Positions 57,064 through 64,000 of a stretch of 64,000 nucleotides of DNA are shown here, piece after piece (position 1 is the stretch's first letter; every line of letters begins with the position of its first letter). Origin of the DNA: Kovacikia minuta CCNUW1 (GTDB lineage Bacteria > Cyanobacteriota > Cyanobacteriia > Leptolyngbyales > Leptolyngbyaceae); assembly GCF_020091585.1 (NCBI RefSeq), contig NZ_CP083582.1, forward strand, positions 6,396,536 through 6,460,535. Reading direction: 5' to 3'. Both the position numbers and the translations under genes were made by a program. The notes under the pieces are model-generated. The model searched no databases. It worked only from the letters and a program-made list of their open reading frames with translations, and was not told where the DNA came from.

Positions 57064-58155
57064 GTGGGACTTTTTGAAAAGATTCGGGCTGAATTTATTG
57101 ATATTGTCGAATGGATAGACAATAGCAATGACACGATCGCCTATCGCTTTGAGCGCCATAACAACGAAATTAAAATGGGTGCAAAGCTAACGGTGCGCCC
57201 TGGGCAGAAGGCCGTTTTTGTGAACGAAGGGCAGATCGCCGACTCCTTCCAACCTGGGATGTATGAGTTAACGACTCAAAACCTCCCCATCCTCAGCACC
57301 TTAAAGGGTTGGAAGTATGGGTTTAACTCTCCCTTCAAAGCTGAAGTTTATTTCTTCAACACCAAGATTTTCACCAATCTCAAGTGGGGCACCGCGAACC
57401 CAATTACCGTGCGCGATCCGGAGTTGGGTCCTGTACGATTGCGGGCATTTGGTAGCTACAACCTGCGAGTTGCCGACCCGGCAAACCTGTTGCAAGAGTT
57501 GGTCAGCACCGATGGTCTGTTTCAGGTAGACGAAATCAGTGATCAGATCCGCAACATGATCATGACATCGCTTGCCACGGCGATCGGCACCGCCAGAATT
57601 CCCCTGCTAGATTTTGCTGCCCGCTACGGCGAGTTGGGTGAAACAATTCGCACCACCATGCAACCCGAAGTCCAGCGGTTTGGGCTGGAACTCACCCAAC
57701 TGCTGATTGAAAATGTGTCCCTGCCACCCGAAGTGGAAACTGCGCTGGACAAACGCACCTCGATGGGCATTATCGGCAATATGCAGCAATATGCCCAGTT
57801 CCAGGCGGCGAATGCGATCGAAGAATCTGCCAAAAACCCAAATGGAGGGGGCACCCCAGCCCTGGACTTTGGGGTTGGCATCGCGATGGGGCAACAACTC
57901 ATCAACGTCATGCAGCAACCCGCTCAAACTACTGCGTCCCCTGTTCCACCACCCCCACCCCCTGCCGTGCAGTGGTTTATTTCCCGCGACGGGCAAAACT
58001 TTGGCCCCTTCCCACCCAATCAGTTACTTCAAAATGGTTTAACCCGCGAATCCTACGTCTGGCGCACCGGGATGGCTGGTTGGCAACGGGCTGAAGAAGT
58101 TCCCGATCTGGCATCGATCCTGAGTTCGGTACCACCACCGCCACCTGGAGCGTGA
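57064..58155 (+). CDS. SPFH (band 7) protein with C-terminal GYF_2 domain, YdjI-like
   Basis: 363 residues. Residues 1-245 form an SPFH domain of the virion-core/YdjI type (MGLFEKIRAEFIDIVEW at the start, then AKLTVRPGQKAVFVNEGQI and FFNTKIFTNLKWGT). A glycine/proline linker ends with PPPPPP, then a GYF_2 domain (about 307-355: WFISRDGQNFGPFPPNQL, RTGMAGWQRAEEV) that usually binds proline-rich peptides or partners. The GTG start has GGGAGGA 5 bases before it. The zinc-ribbon gene follows after 192 bp. Probably membrane-associated by analogy with YdjI. Confidence 0.88.
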   Translation: MGLFEKIRAEFIDIVEWIDNSNDTIAYRFERHNNEIKMGAKLTVRPGQKAVFVNEGQIADSFQPGMYELTTQNLPILSTLKGWKYGFNSPFKAEVYFFNTKIFTNLKWGTANPITVRDPELGPVRLRAFGSYNLRVADPANLLQELVSTDGLFQVDEISDQIRNMIMTSLATAIGTARIPLLDFAARYGELGETIRTTMQPEVQRFGLELTQLLIENVSLPPEVETALDKRTSMGIIGNMQQYAQFQAANAIEESAKNPNGGGTPALDFGVGIAMGQQLINVMQQPAQTTASPVPPPPPPAVQWFISRDGQNFGPFPPNQLLQNGLTRESYVWRTGMAGWQRAEEVPDLASILSSVPPPPPGA

Positions 58156-58347
58156 GCAGAGGGATGGGGAATGGGGTGTGGGGTGTGGGGATTGTAGATT
58201 GCAAATTGGAGATTGAGAATTCCTTGCATCTCCGTATCTTCCCCTGACTCCTGACTCCTGACTCCTAACTCCTACCTTCTGCCCTCTGCCCTCTGCCTTC
58301 TGGCTTTCCTCACCCCTCACCCCTCACCCCTCACTCCGCACCTGTCC
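58156..58347. repeat. heptamer array between SPFH and zinc-ribbon genes
   Basis: GGGGTGT, CTGACTC, CTGCCCT and TCACCCC tracts in the same order as elsewhere fill nearly the whole space. Confidence 0.8.
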
Positions 58348-59574
58348 ATGACGATCGCCAACTCACCCACCATCAAACATTTCCCCTGTCCTGGTTGTGG
58401 AGCCAAGCTGGAGTTTAACCCAAAGGCGAAACAGCTCAAATGCCCCTACTGTGCCCGGGAAGAGGCAATTCCCCAGACCGCAGAAGAAATTCAGGAACGG
58501 TCTTATGAGGACTACCTCAAGGTCAACCGATCGCAAACCGTCAAGCTTTCTGATACGGCTCTGGAAGCATCCTGTCCAGGTTGCCGCGCCAGGGTGATTT
58601 TTGAGCCGCCAGACACGGCAGGGAAGTGTCCCTTTTGTGGTACGGGCATTGTTACCCAGGCAAAATCGACCGATCCGATCATTGCCCCGGAGGCAGTGCT
58701 ACCCTGTGCCGTGACCCACAAGGAAGCCAGAGACCGGATTCGCAAATGGATTAGCAATCGCTGGTTTGCCCCCGATGCCCTGAAAAAGATGGCACAACAG
58801 GAGGGCATTCAGGGGGTGTATCTGCCCTATTGGACCTACGATGCCTACACCATCAGCCACTACAGCGGACAACAGGGAGAACACTACTACGTTACCGAAA
58901 CCTACACTACGACCAATTCAGACGGTGAAACAGAGACAGAAACGCGGGAAGTTTGCCATACCCGCTGGTATCCCGTTTCTGGTACAGTCGAGCGCTTCTT
59001 TGATGATGTCCTGATCCCGGCGACCATGCGGGTTACCAATCAACAACTCGATCGCCTGGAACCCTGGGATTTAAGTAAAGTTGTCGCCTATAACCCGGCC
59101 TATTTAGCTGGATTCAAAGCCCAGCGCTATCAGGTTCCGCTGGAAATGGGCTTTGAAAACGCCAAGCTAAAGATGGCGAAAGTCATCGAATCAGATGTGC
59201 GCTGCGACATTGGGGGAGACGAGCAGCAAATCGATTCACTATCAACGGGCTACAGTGCGATTACGTTTAAACACATTCTGCTACCCGTATGGCTTTCGGC
59301 GTACCGCTTCAACAACAAGCAGTACCAGGTAATGGTGAATGCCCACACAGGACAGGTTCTGGGCGATCGTCCCTACAGCGCCACCAAAATTGCGATGGCA
59401 GTTGCGGCTGGCTTGTTAGTCCTGATTGGCGGTATCTGGGTCATCAGCCACCTGAAAGCCAAACCCTCCCGATCGGTTCCATCCCACATACCGGGTAAGG
59501 TCATCCGGCGGAGTTCTTCGATTCCTGGCTTTGGTATTCCCAGAAAGCGGAGTTCGGTGGAGGAGAGGTGGTAG
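58348..59574 (+). CDS. double zinc-ribbon membrane protein, YdjG-like
   Basis: 408 residues. Zinc ribbon 1 (CPGCGAKLEF...CPYC, about 14-36) and ribbon 2 (CPGCRARVIF...CPFC, about 77-99) are complete CxxC pairs. A beta-rich domain follows (GVYLPYWTYDAYTISHY, CHTRWYPVSGTVERFFDD), and a membrane helix near 349-370 (KIAMAVAAGLLVLIGGIWVI). This is the plan of proteins paired with YdjI-type SPFH proteins, and often mislabelled helicases. The basic, Ser-rich tail after the helix is unusual and may reflect the nearby repeat. Start chosen for lack of an alternative. Confidence 0.82.
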   Translation: MTIANSPTIKHFPCPGCGAKLEFNPKAKQLKCPYCAREEAIPQTAEEIQERSYEDYLKVNRSQTVKLSDTALEASCPGCRARVIFEPPDTAGKCPFCGTGIVTQAKSTDPIIAPEAVLPCAVTHKEARDRIRKWISNRWFAPDALKKMAQQEGIQGVYLPYWTYDAYTISHYSGQQGEHYYVTETYTTTNSDGETETETREVCHTRWYPVSGTVERFFDDVLIPATMRVTNQQLDRLEPWDLSKVVAYNPAYLAGFKAQRYQVPLEMGFENAKLKMAKVIESDVRCDIGGDEQQIDSLSTGYSAITFKHILLPVWLSAYRFNNKQYQVMVNAHTGQVLGDRPYSATKIAMAVAAGLLVLIGGIWVISHLKAKPSRSVPSHIPGKVIRRSSSIPGFGIPRKRSSVEERW

Positions 59575-59592
59575 GTGGTAGGTGGTAGGGGT
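59570..59592. repeat. GGTAGGT heptamer array
   Basis: Three copies of TAGGTGG begin within the last codons of the zinc-ribbon gene and supply its stop codon. Confidence 0.7.
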
Positions 59593-59644
59593 TAGGGAAA
59601 GGATAAAAACAATCTTTTCACCCCCTCACCCCCTCACCCCCTCT

Positions 59645-60352
59645 CTACTCCCCATTCCCCTTTCCTGTTTCCTTCGCCCACTTCTCATACAGGTCTGGGC
59701 GTCGATCTCGGGTGCGTTGAATTTGTTGTTCTTTGCGCCAGCGGGCGATCGCAGCGTGGTTACCCGAAAGCAGCACGTCTGGAACTGCCCATTCTCGAAA
59801 AATTGGGGGGCGGGTGTACTGGGGATAGTCCAGCAATCCTTCCTCGAAGCTCTCAGCTTTAAGAGATTCTTCTTTGCCAACCGTTCCTGGCAACAGACGG
59901 ATGGTGCCATTCAGGATGGTCAGTGCGGGAATTTCGCCGCAGGTAAGCACAAAGTCCCCCAGGGACACTTCGCGAGTGACAAGATTAAGGACACGCTCAT
60001 CAATTCCTTCATAATGTCCACAGATGATCACTAATTGATCACAGGTGGTGGCAAACCCCTGCAACATCGGTTGATTCAGCGTTTCACCTTGAGGGGTGGT
60101 TAACACCACTTCTCGCCGGGGAAGCACAGGCAAGGATTCGACCGCGGCAAATATAGGCTCTGGTTTCATCAGCATCCCAACTCCGCCCCCATAGGGTTCA
60201 TCATCGACGCGGCGATGCTTATCGAGGGCGAAATCACGGGGATTGGTCAGATGTACCTGGGCAATTTGTTTTGCCAAAGCTTTCCCCATTAGTCCAGAAT
60301 TGAGGGGGGAGGTGAAAAAGTCAGGAAATAGGGTGATAATGTCAAATCGCAT
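59645..60352 (-). CDS. trmD: tRNA (guanine-37-N1)-methyltransferase TrmD
   Basis: 235 residues, the usual length. TrmD methylates G37 next to the anticodon and has a trefoil knot that binds AdoMet. MRFDIITLFPDFF, DEPYGGGVGMLMKPEP, CGHYEGIDERV and SLGDFVLTCGEIPAL are diagnostic. The knot loop normally reads TGGE; here Cys replaces the first Gly (codon TGC near 59937), an odd change at a tight turn. The C-terminal helical domain (RWRKEQQIQRTRDRRPDL) is intact. Confidence 0.96.
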   Translation of the reverse strand: MRFDIITLFPDFFTSPLNSGLMGKALAKQIAQVHLTNPRDFALDKHRRVDDEPYGGGVGMLMKPEPIFAAVESLPVLPRREVVLTTPQGETLNQPMLQGFATTCDQLVIICGHYEGIDERVLNLVTREVSLGDFVLTCGEIPALTILNGTIRLLPGTVGKEESLKAESFEEGLLDYPQYTRPPIFREWAVPDVLLSGNHAAIARWRKEQQIQRTRDRRPDLYEKWAKETGKGNGE

Positions 60353-60760
60353 CGTGGGCTACAGAAAAAGTTTAAAGAAAATTTCACATTTGGTTAAATT
60401 ACGCTTCAATGATCTGGCATCATGCCTAATAAGGCTTAATAGTAAATAGTGCTGAATTGGATGGTGCTGAATTGAATTGTGTTCAACCGTGGGTAGAGCT
60501 TTAGGGTAACAGCCCTCAGCTACTAGCAGCGAATCAATGATTTGGAGAGAGAGATCCTGTCTCAACAAAAAATCAACGATTCAGGTATTCCGTGAGTTTG
60601 CCCTTGCAAATTAAAATCTGAAAATGAGTGATCAGGCGCAGCCATAATGAACAGAAGCAGTGTCCCTACTTCAGTCAGTAAGCTACTGGAGCGTTGGTTT
60701 CACAGCACGCCTGAGCGTTTTCCTGTGCCGCAGCAAGAATTTCAGTCCTTTGGAGAGAAA
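60353..60760. other. promoter region of cphB, no gene
   Basis: This gap separates trmD and cphB. No RNA gene, strong hairpin or clear NtcA site (GTA-N8-TAC) was found by eye. Confidence 0.4.
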
Positions 60761-61585
60761 ATGCCCCAGTCAACGAAAACAGCCATTATGGTGATTGGGG
60801 GAGCGGAAGATAAGGTTCATGGACGAGAAATCCTGAGTAGCTTTTTTAGCCGCTCCGGATCGACTGAAGCCCGGATTGCAATTATTCCCTCCGCTTCCCG
60901 CGAGCCTGCCATTATTGGGGAGCGTTATCGCAGTATTTTTGAGGAAATGGGGGCTAAGGGAATTGAGATTCTGGACATCCGCGATCGCGACCAGTGTGAG
61001 GATGCCCTGATCAGAAGTTATGCCGAAAACTGTACCGGCGTCTTTATGACGGGGGGAGACCAGTTACGGCTGTGTGGCTTGCTGGCTGACACTCCACTCA
61101 TGAAAACCGTCCGTCAACGGGCGCAGCGTGGCGAAATTACCCTGGCTGGTACCAGTGCGGGTGCTGCTGTAATGGGTCATCATATGATTGCAGGGGGGGG
61201 GAGTGGCGAGTCACCCAATCGATCGCTGGTTGATATGACGACGGGTTTAGGGATTATCCCAGAAGTGATTGTGGATCAACACTTTCATAACCGTAATCGC
61301 ATGGCTCGCTTGATGAGCGCCATTGCCGCCTTTCCCGATCGTCTGGGGATTGGCATTGACGAAGACACCTGTGCGCTATTTGAGGGCGATGGACTGTTGC
61401 AGGTTATCGGCAAGGGAACCGTCAGCGTCCTTGACCCAGCAGAAATGTCCTATACCAACCACCCCCACATTGGGGCAACTGATCCAATCAGCATGGGAAA
61501 CTTACGACTCCATATTCTGAGTCATGGCGATCGCTACGATTTGCGCAAACGGATCGCCTTGTTTCCTGGCTGTAGCATCTCCTGA
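60761..61585 (+). CDS. cphB: cyanophycinase CphB
   Basis: A 274-residue serine-type exopeptidase that releases beta-Asp-Arg dipeptides from cyanophycin. GGAEDKVHGREIL starts the fold; GTSAGAAVMGHHM has the nucleophilic Ser, and VDQHFHNRNRMARL the conserved histidines; FMTGGDQLRLCGLL is diagnostic. The start at 60761 (MPQSTKTA) has GGAGAG three bases upstream and matches the known length; the frame from 60647 adds 38 unrelated residues. cphA follows after 328 bp on the same strand. Confidence 0.96.
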   Translation: MPQSTKTAIMVIGGAEDKVHGREILSSFFSRSGSTEARIAIIPSASREPAIIGERYRSIFEEMGAKGIEILDIRDRDQCEDALIRSYAENCTGVFMTGGDQLRLCGLLADTPLMKTVRQRAQRGEITLAGTSAGAAVMGHHMIAGGGSGESPNRSLVDMTTGLGIIPEVIVDQHFHNRNRMARLMSAIAAFPDRLGIGIDEDTCALFEGDGLLQVIGKGTVSVLDPAEMSYTNHPHIGATDPISMGNLRLHILSHGDRYDLRKRIALFPGCSIS

Positions 61586-61913
61586 CGATTGATGTGTACC
61601 AATTTATCCCGTGAAATACAGCATGAGCAGGCAGAGGACAAAGGGGAAAAGGCAGAAGGCGGAAAAAGCCAGCGATCTGCTTCTGGCTTCTGCCTCCTCA
61701 CCCTCTGACTTAAAGGCAAATTCTTGAACCCTATTGTTAAAAACTGTTCACCATGAACAGTCTGACTGCTTTTCCGAGTTTGAAACTGGTTGAGTCAATC
61801 ACCTGAAATTAGAAACAAGCAGCGTTTTTTTGCCTTCTACTTCCTCCCTTCTGCCTTTCGCACTATTTGAAAAACTTGTTTAACTGCGTTCAGACCTACT
61901 CTCTAACGGTGCT
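61586..61913. other. cphB-cphA intergenic region
   Basis: It contains degenerate GGCAGAAGGC heptamer-like tracts (about 61630-61700 and 61830-61860) and a 7-bp stem hairpin CTGTTCA-CCA-TGAACAG (61744-61760). cphA may therefore have its own promoter. Confidence 0.5.
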
Positions 61914-64000
61914 ATGAAGATACTCAAAGTCCAGACACTCCGGGGTCCAAGCTACTGGAGCATTCGACGCCAAAAGCTGATTGTGATGCGGTTGGATCTG
62001 GAGGAACTGGCGGATAAGCCCTCTAATCTGATCCCTGGCTTCTATGAAGGACTGACAGAGGTTTTGCCAAGCCTGGTTGAGCACTTTTGCTCCCCTGGCT
62101 GCCGAGGGGGCTTCTTGAGCCGAGTGCGGGAAGGCACCATGATGGGGCATATCATCGAACACGTTGCCCTGGAACTGCAAGAGTTAGCAGGAATGAAAAC
62201 GGGGTTTGGACGTACCCGTGAAACGGCTGAACCTGGCGTCTATCAAGTGGTGTATGAATACCTGGATGAACAGGCAGGGCGCTATGCTGGACGGGCAGCC
62301 GTCCGTCTGTGTCAGAGCATTATCGACACGGGGCATTATCCCCTGGAAGAGTTAGAACAAGATCTGAAGGATTTACGGATGCTGTGGGCGGATGCCTCCC
62401 TTGGTCCCAGCACCGAGGCGCTGGTGAAGGAAGCCGAAGCAAGAGGAATTCCCTGGTTCCAGTTGAGTGCCCGATCGATGATTCAGTTTGGCTATGGGGT
62501 GCATCAAAAACGGATTCAGGCAACCCTCAGCGATCGCACTGGCATTCTGGCCGTAGAACTTGCTAGCGATAAGGAAGGGACCAAGAAAGTCCTTAAGGAC
62601 TCTGGCGTGCCCGTACCTCGTGGTACTGTAATTGGCTACCTGGATGAATTGGAGGAGGCGATCGAAGCGGTTGGTGGCTACCCAATTGTGGTTAAGCCAC
62701 TGGATGGTAATCATGGGCGCGGGATCACTATCAATATCAACTCCTGGGAGGCAGCGGAAGAAGCTTACGATGCCGCCAGGGAAGTATCTCGTCAGGTCAT
62801 CATTGAACGCTATTACCAAGGACGGGATCATCGGGTGTTGGTGGTCAATGGCAAGGTGGTTGCAGTTGCCGAGCGGGTTCCAGCCCATGTGGTGGGGGAT
62901 GGAGAATCCACGATCGAGGCACTGATTGAAAAGACAAACCAGGACCCGCGCCGGGGTGAGGGGCACGATAACGTGCTGACGAAGATCGCCGTCGATCGCA
63001 CCAGTTGGCAACTCCTGGAGAAACAGGGATATGCCCTTGACACGGTTTTACCTGAGGGAGAGGTTTGCTACTTGAGAGCGACTGCAAACCTGAGTACCGG
63101 CGGAACCGCAGTCGATCGCACGGACGACATTCACCCCGAAAATGTCTGGATCGCCCAGCGCGTCGCAAAAATTGTAGGATTGGACATCGCCGGGATTGAT
63201 GTTGTCACCCCTGACATTACCCGTCCCCTGCGTGAAGTGGATGGCGTCATTGTCGAAGTCAATGCCGCTCCTGGGTTTCGGATGCACGTCAGCCCCAGTG
63301 AGGGGATTCCCCGTAACGTGGCGGAACCCGTCCTCAGCATGCTATTTCCGCCTGGTGCCAATGGTCGAGTTCCAATCATTGCGCTGACGGGTACGAATGG
63401 CAAAACCACCACCACACGCCTGGTTGCTCATATCTTTAAACAAACAGGGCAGGTTGTCGGCTACACCACAACCGATGGGACCTACATTGGTGACTACCTG
63501 GTCGAACCCGGAGACAACACAGGTCCCCAAAGTGCCCAGCTCATCCTCCAAGATCCCACGGTTGAAGTGGCGGTTCTGGAAAGTGCAAGGGGTGGAATTC
63601 TGCGATCGGGCCTGGCATTTAGTGCCTGTGATATTGGGGTTGTCCTTAACGTTGCCGCCGACCACCTGGGTTTGGGTGACATTAACACGATCGAACAAAT
63701 GGCACAGGTGAAAAGCGTAGTTGCTGAAACCGTAATGCCAAATGGCTACGCGGTTCTGAATGCGGATGATCCCCTGGTGGCCCAAATGGCCAGTCGGGTG
63801 AAGGGTCAGGTCGCCTATTTCTCAATGAATCCTGAAAACCCCCTGATCCAGTCCCACACTCAAAAGGGTGGGTTGGCAGCCGTTTATGAGAATGGTTTTC
63901 TATCGATTCTGAAGGGAGATTGGACCCTGCGGATCGATCAGGCAGTAAATGTGCCCTTAACCTTAGCGGGCCGTGCCCCCTTCATGATTGCCAATGCCCT
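61914..64000 (+). CDS. cphA: cyanophycin synthetase CphA, partial at right edge
   Basis: About 695 residues of a protein usually near 880. It polymerises Asp and Arg with ATP into cyanophycin. The N-terminal domain (MKILKVQTLRGPSYWSIRR) comes first, then an ATP-grasp domain (KPLDGNHGRGITIN, VEVNAAPGFRMHVSPS), then a Mur-ligase-like domain with its P loop GTNGKTTTTRL, VLESARGGILRSGLAF, NVAADHLGLGD and VLNADDPLV. No stop occurs before the edge, and no interruption is seen. It forms a pair with cphB. Confidence 0.97.
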   Translation, partial: MKILKVQTLRGPSYWSIRRQKLIVMRLDLEELADKPSNLIPGFYEGLTEVLPSLVEHFCSPGCRGGFLSRVREGTMMGHIIEHVALELQELAGMKTGFGRTRETAEPGVYQVVYEYLDEQAGRYAGRAAVRLCQSIIDTGHYPLEELEQDLKDLRMLWADASLGPSTEALVKEAEARGIPWFQLSARSMIQFGYGVHQKRIQATLSDRTGILAVELASDKEGTKKVLKDSGVPVPRGTVIGYLDELEEAIEAVGGYPIVVKPLDGNHGRGITININSWEAAEEAYDAAREVSRQVIIERYYQGRDHRVLVVNGKVVAVAERVPAHVVGDGESTIEALIEKTNQDPRRGEGHDNVLTKIAVDRTSWQLLEKQGYALDTVLPEGEVCYLRATANLSTGGTAVDRTDDIHPENVWIAQRVAKIVGLDIAGIDVVTPDITRPLREVDGVIVEVNAAPGFRMHVSPSEGIPRNVAEPVLSMLFPPGANGRVPIIALTGTNGKTTTTRLVAHIFKQTGQVVGYTTTDGTYIGDYLVEPGDNTGPQSAQLILQDPTVEVAVLESARGGILRSGLAFSACDIGVVLNVAADHLGLGDINTIEQMAQVKSVVAETVMPNGYAVLNADDPLVAQMASRVKGQVAYFSMNPENPLIQSHTQKGGLAAVYENGFLSILKGDWTLRIDQAVNVPLTLAGRAPFMIANA

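Noticed and set aside
61586-61913. NtcA site before cphA
   Set aside because: No GTA-N8-TAC was found; the nearest GTA and TAC are too far apart.
62373-63011. 212-residue minus-strand frame
   Set aside because: It is antisense to cphA, which has strong family motifs throughout.

Overview
The window is cyanobacterial chromosome. Evidence: photosystem I genes psaF and psaJ, the cyanophycin pair cphB-cphA, two GAF domains carrying the DXCF and Cys-His motifs of cyanobacteriochromes, very frequent HIP1 octamers (GCGATCGC), and heptanucleotide tandem repeats of the STRR kind. The gene set (giant DUF4347 surface proteins, many PAS/GAF sensors, eukaryote-type kinase, cyanophycin) fits a filamentous, Leptolyngbya-like organism, but genus is inference.

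Layout. 1-0.9 kb: HTH regulator joined to a dynamin-type GTPase (partial at the left edge) behind two matched palindromes. 0.9-3 kb: tsaD, psaF, psaJ. 3.1-9.4 kb: two sensor kinases, a DUF2156 acyl/aminoacyl-transferase-like gene, a secreted esterase and several non-coding inverted repeats. 9.4-10.4 kb: remains of a restriction-type nuclease gene. 10.7-22.3 kb: signalling block with two ribbon-helix-helix/PAS proteins flanking a receiver/Hpt protein and a three-GAF chemoreceptor of the phototaxis type. 22.4-32.1 kb: membrane protein with helical repeats, GNAT acetyltransferase, LpxB-like glycosyltransferase, Ser/Thr kinase, double-RCK ion-channel-like protein. 32.6-49.2 kb: two DUF4347 surface proteins of 1391 and about 4011 residues, paralogues in tandem. 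49.2-52.2 kb: a 160-bp MITE split by a decayed ISAs1-type element, then an intact IS256-type element. 52.2-54.2 kb: aspartokinase lysC. 54.2-59.6 kb: a small secreted protein, two DUF1517 proteins, an SPFH/GYF_2 protein and a zinc-ribbon membrane protein, resembling the ydjGHI membrane-stress set. 59.6 kb to the end: trmD, cphB and cphA (cut by the right edge).

Two features run through the whole window. First, compound arrays of 7-bp repeats lie between genes and also inside coding sequence (LpxB-like gene, lysC, the helical-repeat membrane gene, the 5' ends of both DUF4347 genes, and a dead nuclease gene). Second, about seven genes are interrupted by what looks like a single-base indel, mostly one extra base in a short G/C run, including in lysC, which should be essential. 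This could be sequencing error or true decay. The 12-kb and two 4-kb reading frames are uninterrupted, so an error rate would have to be uneven.

The functional themes are light and environmental sensing (cyanobacteriochrome receptor, PAS proteins, kinases), cell-surface proteins, and nitrogen storage as cyanophycin next to general housekeeping genes.
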